Shown here: piece after piece, positions 58,528 through 64,000 of the stretch
Layout: each line of letters opens with the position of its first letter
How positions within the stretch are numbered: position 1 is the stretch's first letter
Assembly: GCA_949130495.1 (NCBI GenBank)
Contig: OX422210.1
Coordinates: 29,610,681-29,674,680 of the forward strand
DNA length: 64,000 nt
Source of the DNA: Sambucus nigra
Taxonomy: Eukaryota > Streptophyta > Magnoliopsida > Dipsacales > Adoxaceae
Reading direction: 5' to 3'
Made by a program: the position numbers and the translations under genes
The notes under the pieces: model-generated
Seen by the model: only the letters and a program-made list of their open reading frames with translations
The model's database searches: none
What the model was told of the DNA's origin: nothing

Positions 58528-59289
58528 TCAAGTTGAAGGTGGTGTGGAAAAAACCTTCAACTTGTCACGCAAAAACTGAAAGTGATGAGATGACAGTCCC
58601 TTGGTCATAAGGTCAGAAACTTGCAAATCAGTGGGAATAAACTTTACTTGAATATCACATCGAGCAACTTTGTCCTGAACAAAATGGAAATCGATCTCAA
58701 CATGTTTTGTACGGGCATGAAAGATTGCGTTTGCGTAGAAATACATAGCACCAATGTTATCGCACCATAAGGTGGGGGCATTGTGAAGACAAATACCGAG
58801 CTTAAAAAATAATGACTGAAGCCACGTGATTTCGGCAGCTGCATCGGCAAGAGCTTTGTACTCGGACTCGGTGGAGGAACGAGCAACGGTGCGTTGCTGA
58901 CGAGATGCCCACGAGATAAGATTGGAGCCGAAATAGATTGCATAACCGCCGGTGGATTTGCGATCGTCTACACAACCCGCCCAATCAGAGTCGGAATAAG
59001 CTTGTAATTCACAACTGGGTGATTTTGAGATGAGAAGACCATGTGAGATAGTGTGCTTTAGATAGCGGAGAATTCGTTTTACAGCTATCCAATGGGCTTC
59101 GGTGGGACTATGCATAAACTGACACACTTTGTTTACCGAATAAGCTAAGTCGGGACGAGTTAAGGTAACATATTGTAAGGCCCCAACAACTTGGCGAAAC
59201 TTGGTTGGATCTGGGAATGGAGAACTACCATACTTGGATAATTTATCCGAAGAGGAAATTGGTGTTTGGACAGGCTTGGAATTGCTCAT
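58528..59289 (-). pseudogene. Copia RNase H, copy IV
   Basis: Same motifs as copy II (S-D-S-D-W-A-G-C, S-S-T-E-S-E-Y, L-W-C-D-N). Open for 253 codons. The upstream stop and frameshift that separate it from the Y-V-D-D block (near 59490-59480) are the same as in copy II. Confidence 0.92.
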
Positions 59290-59593
59290 GCCTGTTTTCT
59301 TAAGAAGATCCGTGATATACTAACTTTTGGAAGAGCACGAGTCCAGAGGGATGAGGAATGACAGCAATACCCAAAAAACAATGAAGTTGGCCGAGATCCT
59401 TGATTGAGAATTCACTGCCCATGGTCTGAATTAGAGATTGAATACGAGTAGCATTATTTCCAGTGATTAGGAGGTCGTCAACATAAATCAGGACATATAT
59501 TTTTATATCATGATTGTTGTAGATGAAAATAGAGGAATCTGTCCTTGAAGCAACAAAGTCATGCTTGAGTAGAAATTGAGATGGACGATAAAA

Positions 59594-60888
59594 CTATGCA
59601 CGCGGTGCTTGTTTTAGACCATAGAGAGAGCGGTGAGGCTTACAAACATGTTGAGGTAGAGAGGGATCTTCAAAACCTGGGGATTGAATCATATAGACCT
59701 CTTCATTAAGAACACCATGAAGGAACGCATTGTTGATGTCAAGTTGTCGAATGGACCAATTGTGAGACATGGCAATAGCAAGGACGGCACGGATGGTCGT
59801 ATGTTTGACGACATGGCTGAATGTTTCTACATAATCAAGGCCTTGTTGTTGGTGAAATCCTTTTGCGACCAAACGTGCTTTGTAGCGCTCCAATTTACAG
59901 TCTGCTTTTCGCTTAATTCGGTACACCCATTTACATCCCACAATGTTCATATGAGGTGTCCGAGGGACAAGAGACCATGTTTTATTACATAAAAGAGCAT
60001 TGATGTCATCAACCATGGCGCGACACCATTCAGGATATTTATTTGCAGTGGAAAAACCGGTTGGTTCATCATTTGTGGTAGCAGTGCATAGTGACTCATT
60101 TGCGGTTGGTGTTGTCATGTGTCGGAGAGTAATGGCATGCGTTCGGGGCTGCTGAGCAGGTACTGGGGAAAGAAGATCAACCACAAGGGAAATACCATCC
60201 GGATTGTGGAGAGAAGTTGTGTGAGAGGGGTGTAGTAATGAATTATGGGATATGGGTGGTGAGGTACGAACATGCGATATGGGCGGTGTTACGAGAGGTG
60301 AGGTTGATGGAGACACAATAGGATCACGTGAGGATGATAACGTTAGAGTGGCAGTAAGTTGAGGACTCATGGGTAGTGGTGGTATAGTGGGTGAAATGGG
60401 ATTTTGTGGTTGCTTAGATGAATGAGGAGATATAGGAATGGAGGTTGGAAGTTGGACAGTGGATGGAACAGTTGGTGGTGAAACACTGCTTGAAATGGTA
60501 TTTTGTGGTTGCTTGGATGAATTACTAGTAGGACCTAGTTTGGGCAGGTACACAGTGGATGGGACGAATGCCCAAGGTTTGGTAGGAGTTGAAGTGGTGG
60601 AGGACCCAAAATGGAAGGTCCTGAAAATGGGTATGTGTGTTCATCAAACCTTACATGGCGGGCAATATATAACCTGTTTTTGGTAGTATCGAGACAACGA
60701 TACCCGAGATGAGATGAACTGTACCCCAAAAATACACACGGAGTAGAACGAAATGACATCTTGTGCGCATTGTAGGGTCGAAGGTAAGGAAAACACAAGC
60801 ACCCAAAAACCTTTAAAAACATATAATTTGGAGACGTGCCAAAAATACATTGAAATGGTGAAATTCCGCGAGACACCGGAGAGGGCAT
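59594..60888 (-). pseudogene. Copia integrase C-terminus and reverse transcriptase, copy IV
   Basis: 60888-60535 is the integrase C-terminus; a one-base loss near 60598 shifts the frame relative to 60553-59594, which carries the Pro/Ser linker and RT through [10 protein letters not shown] to K-Q-A-P-R-A and the TAG shared with copy II. Trp after G-C-K is intact. Confidence 0.9.
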
Positions 60889-61123
60889 CCGATTTATTAA
60901 GTATACGGAGGTTTCAAATGCAAAGTGCCAATATTTTTGCGGAACGCAGGCTTGCGCAAGAAGGGTAAGTCCCGTTTCAACAATATGTCTATGTCGGCGT
61001 TAAAACCGAGCCATTTGGTTCATGTGTGTGCGGACAAGATAAGCGATGAGTAATGCCCTTAGAATCAAAAAATTTATTTAATGAGCGATACTCACCACCC
61101 CAATCGGTTTGAACAACTTTAGT

Positions 61124-61765
61124 TTAGGTATTAAACTGACGTTCAACATGAATTTGGAATTTATTAAAAATTGAGAGTGCATCTAATTTTTGCACCATGG
61201 GATAAAACCAAATAAACTTGGAATAATCATCAACAAAAATAATAAAATAACGATGACCGTCACTTGACATCATTGGGGAGGGACCCCATACATCACTAAG
61301 AATAAGAGATGAAAGAAAAGAACCACGGGGAGGGGTAAGTGGGAGAGACAATCTAGAAGACTTGCCAAGTTGATAAGCCGTACATATATTATTGAGACGC
61401 AAAGAGAGACATGGCAAGTTGTTTTTATTGATAATCTGACCTAATACGCGATGCCAGCATTCCGGTGAAGCACGCTCAGCTAAAGAAGCGGACGTAGAGT
61501 GAATGGGTGTCGATGCTTGAAAGGAGTACAATCCATCTTTACTCGACCCGGAAAGGAGAGTTTTCCGTGTTGCCTGATCCTTTACAAAAAAATAAATTAT
61601 TATCTTGAGCAAATTTTGGAACAGCGAGAAGAGGTTTTGTAATTTCAGGAACATATAAAACATCAGATAATTTAAAATGAGTAGTTGGAGATTGAATATT
61701 TGAGGAACCAATGCTAGAAACGTGCAAGCCCTTACCATTACCCACATGGATTTGTTCAGTACCAT
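61124..61765 (-). pseudogene. Copia GAG-pre-integrase and integrase core, copy IV
   Basis: Equivalent of 33162-32533, with W-H-R-V-L-G-Q, S-D-V-W-G-P-S and F-V-D-D-Y-S-K. Open for 213 codons; downstream frames to 60888 contain stops. Confidence 0.88.
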
Positions 61766-61829
61766 GATAGTCAGTAGGTTGGGAAAGTGTGGTAAAGTCT
61801 AGAGTAACATGGTGAGTGGCACCTGTGTC

Positions 61830-62240
61830 GGGAAATCAATTGAGTTGTGGCGATCCCTGTGAATAGGCTGTCAAATGGGCACGAGCACGGGAACCACGGT
61901 TGAAACGACCACGACCACGGTTGGATGGACCATTGTGGCGATCAATATTAGACTCTCCATGATGGATAAGATGAGGTGTAGGTGGGGATGAATTTGTGGT
62001 ACTTATTGAAGAAATGTTGTGAGATGACAGTGTGTTGGAGTGAAGGAACTCTTGGCTGAGGAGTAGGCCATGTAACTCAGAGTTTTTGTGCTAAGAAGGA
62101 ATTAATTGAGTTTTAATGAGATGAAATGATGGGCACTGTTAAAAGAGGAAGATAGAATAGGTGATGGGTTGGGAGAGTCTTTAGCAGTGGAGGGAGAGAT
62201 CCCAGACGTTGTTGAACCCTCAGTCATGATGGGAAAAAAA
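61830..62240 (-). pseudogene. Copia gag remnants, copy IV
   Basis: Arg/Gly-rich gag C-terminus (about 61960-61870) without the CCHC knuckle, and the gag N-terminus M-T-E-G-S-T-T at about 62227, separated by deletions. Confidence 0.75.
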
Positions 62241-62473
62241 CTGAGCCTCTGAAACCAAAATAGAACAAGAAAACTAAAGAGATTTTTTATTCTTGGTTTT
62301 ATTCTCGTCTTTCTTTACACAGGCAAAAGGATATATTTATAAGGACTCTACCAGGCTATTAGTTACACGGATAAGTAACAGATTCAAATTCAAATGGCAG
62401 CTACAAATGTGGAGAGAAATAAGGCACACGTGTGATGTTATGATATGCTGTTAGGATAGGTGTTAATAGGAAG

Positions 62474-63103
62474 AATCATAATTATGATCGCGGTACAGAG
62501 GGAGATGTAGTTGTGATCTCGGCTAAGATGATTTTCTATAGTGTCACAGAGGTGGATGTATTGATCCTATGTTTTAAAAAGTAATCAAAAGTATGAGAAA
62601 TTATAATAAGGAAATGAAATAAGATAAATGGGAGAAAATTAAGATAAGAAATTCAATAATTTAAGAAAATGAGATACCATACTAAAATGTCAATAGACCA
62701 CTGTGGGTTTAATTTACTCTTTTTATTCTTGTTTGCCGACATATATATAGTAAAATAAATAATTTGTAAAAAATAGTTACATTCAAATAATTTATTAGGA
62801 AATGGTAGAAATGGTATAGTATAATGGAATACAAAATAGAATAAGAATTGAATCCCCAAAACTAAATGGTTAGCACAATTTTTTACGAACATAACATTGG
62901 CAGATATAAAGGTTTTATACAATGTCTTACTGGGGGTATTTTACTTTTAGAAAAAAATAACAAATTATAGTCATGCTCAACTCTAAGGCAAAATGGTTTG
63001 TATTCAATCAACTCAAAGTGTAGCTTTGGGGAAGATTGGAATACCTATACTGTTGCTTTAGTCTTCAATATTTGCGACTTCAATTAAAAAAATTCAATAA
63101 ACT
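62474..63103. repeat. Spacer S, copy IV
   Basis: Matches 35569-36208 with few changes. The minus-strand frame at 62922-62653 is AT-rich and unsupported. Confidence 0.65.
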
Positions 63104-64000
63104 AATTTTTGGTATTTTCTTTGATTTTAAAATTGAAAATTAAAAATTATCAAATAAACATCAGGAGCCATATTTATATATACATATTTTCATTATCATA
63201 TATTTTAATTTTAATTTGGATTTTTATGGCTCAAAAAAATGAAAAAAAAAAAAGGTAACATGGTCAATATGTTAATAGTAGCGGTTTGACTATCGAAAAT
63301 TTGGAAGTGGGGATGAAACATAGATTGAATAAAAAAAAATAGATTAACACAAAAACACCTCAAAAATTGTGGCAAAAACAAAATAACCCATTTTTTTCAA
63401 TTCTTTTTTATCAAGACAGGTAGGCCATTCCATGCTTTCAAACACAATCAATGAACCATTATATATATATAAAAAAAACATAAACAGTACAAAACCCCAA
63501 GCCCTTTACCAGTTTATCATAATAGAATCATGTAGAAAGAAAATTTCAATTTTAGCAACCACCCTTATTTACTTTACGATTCTCATACAAATTGTGTACC
63601 ACCAATTTCCATTAGTTAGTAATTAAAATTGGTTTACCCTTTGTAATTTAAAAGTTTATTTCATCAAAAACCATTGAGTATACATCAAGAAAAACCAAAC
63701 ATGAACAAGGAAGAAAAAGTAAAAAACAATCATAATGAAATATAAAGATGGAGTTAACAAAGACTAGTACCTTATTCTTGATTTGTTGATACGAAGTTGT
63801 TGCTTGATTTGTCGAAGTTAACGTGAGAAGAAATGTGAAGAGGTACTTATAAATAATTTCATTTGTAGGCTTTTGAGAGGAAACTGAATGGGGAAGATAC
63901 GAAGGGTTTCAATCTTTATTACAAAATCCATTTATGGAATGGTGTCTTATTATTATATCATCATGAAAACTAAAACGTTAGATAGAGAAAATTGAGAAGC
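63104..64000. repeat. Spacer T, copy IV, runs off the window
   Basis: Matches 36209-37087. The promoter/leader-like stretch is at about 63870-63780 on the minus strand. The array probably continues beyond the window. Confidence 0.65.

Larger units (their letters stand above)
58318..62468 (-). mobile_element. Ale-like copia element, copy IV (defective)
   Basis: Left LTR 58318-58520, right LTR 62258-62468, GGAAG at 58313-58317 and 62469-62473. Coding blocks follow, all on the minus strand. Gag has lost its zinc knuckle (join near 61880) and a second segment near 62083, and the primer-binding site has one extra mismatch. The pol region is almost the same as copy II but lacks its private stop at 31323. 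Confidence 0.94.

Overview
The window is intergenic DNA from a flowering plant, probably a eudicot. It is AT-rich and packed with nested, mostly dead transposable elements of plant families: a Tekay/Del-like Ty3 chromovirus, an Ale-like Ty1/copia element, a CACTA (En/Spm) DNA transposon, RTE-type and L1-type LINE fragments, and foldback MITEs. I see no rRNA or tRNA gene, no CRISPR array and no bacterial-style operon.

The layout is a degraded tandem array. One ancestral unit of about 17 kb (most complete copy about 26656-43594) recurs in up to five pieces. On the + strand its order is: TAXIMIN-like gene region, copia element, spacer S, spacer T, L1 ORF1 remnant (U), degenerate older copia (V), RTE LINE (P), spacer Q. 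Copy 0 (1-13660) has part of T, U, V and P, and a 10.3 kb Ty3 element (668-11004) splits it. A truncated CACTA element (about 13659-20743) separates it from copy I (20744-26655). Copy II is 26656-43594, copy III 43595-54818, and copy IV 54819 to the end. The copia element has the same target-site duplication (GGAAG) in copies I, II and IV and a mutated version in III. It was therefore present, and partly dead, before the duplications. Later events differ between copies: microhomology-type deletions, two independent L1 insertions, MITE presence or absence, microsatellite expansion and filler duplications.

The only candidate host gene is a small two-exon minus-strand gene in each unit. Its product of 77 residues aligns without gaps, over its C-terminal half, to the plant TAXIMIN family of short signalling peptides. 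Copies I, II and IV have intact reading frames and GT-AG introns. Copy III is a pseudogene: its start codon is GTG, it has an 11-nt deletion in exon 2, and its stop is lost into a TAG microsatellite. These genes are hidden because each exon is short. The family's internal cysteine cluster is largely gone in all four copies, so they are a diverged lineage or early relics.

Everything else is selfish DNA or its debris. The Ty3 element has nearly identical 2.75 kb LTRs but carries two frameshifts and two nonsense codons, so it is young yet cannot make its own complete polyprotein.
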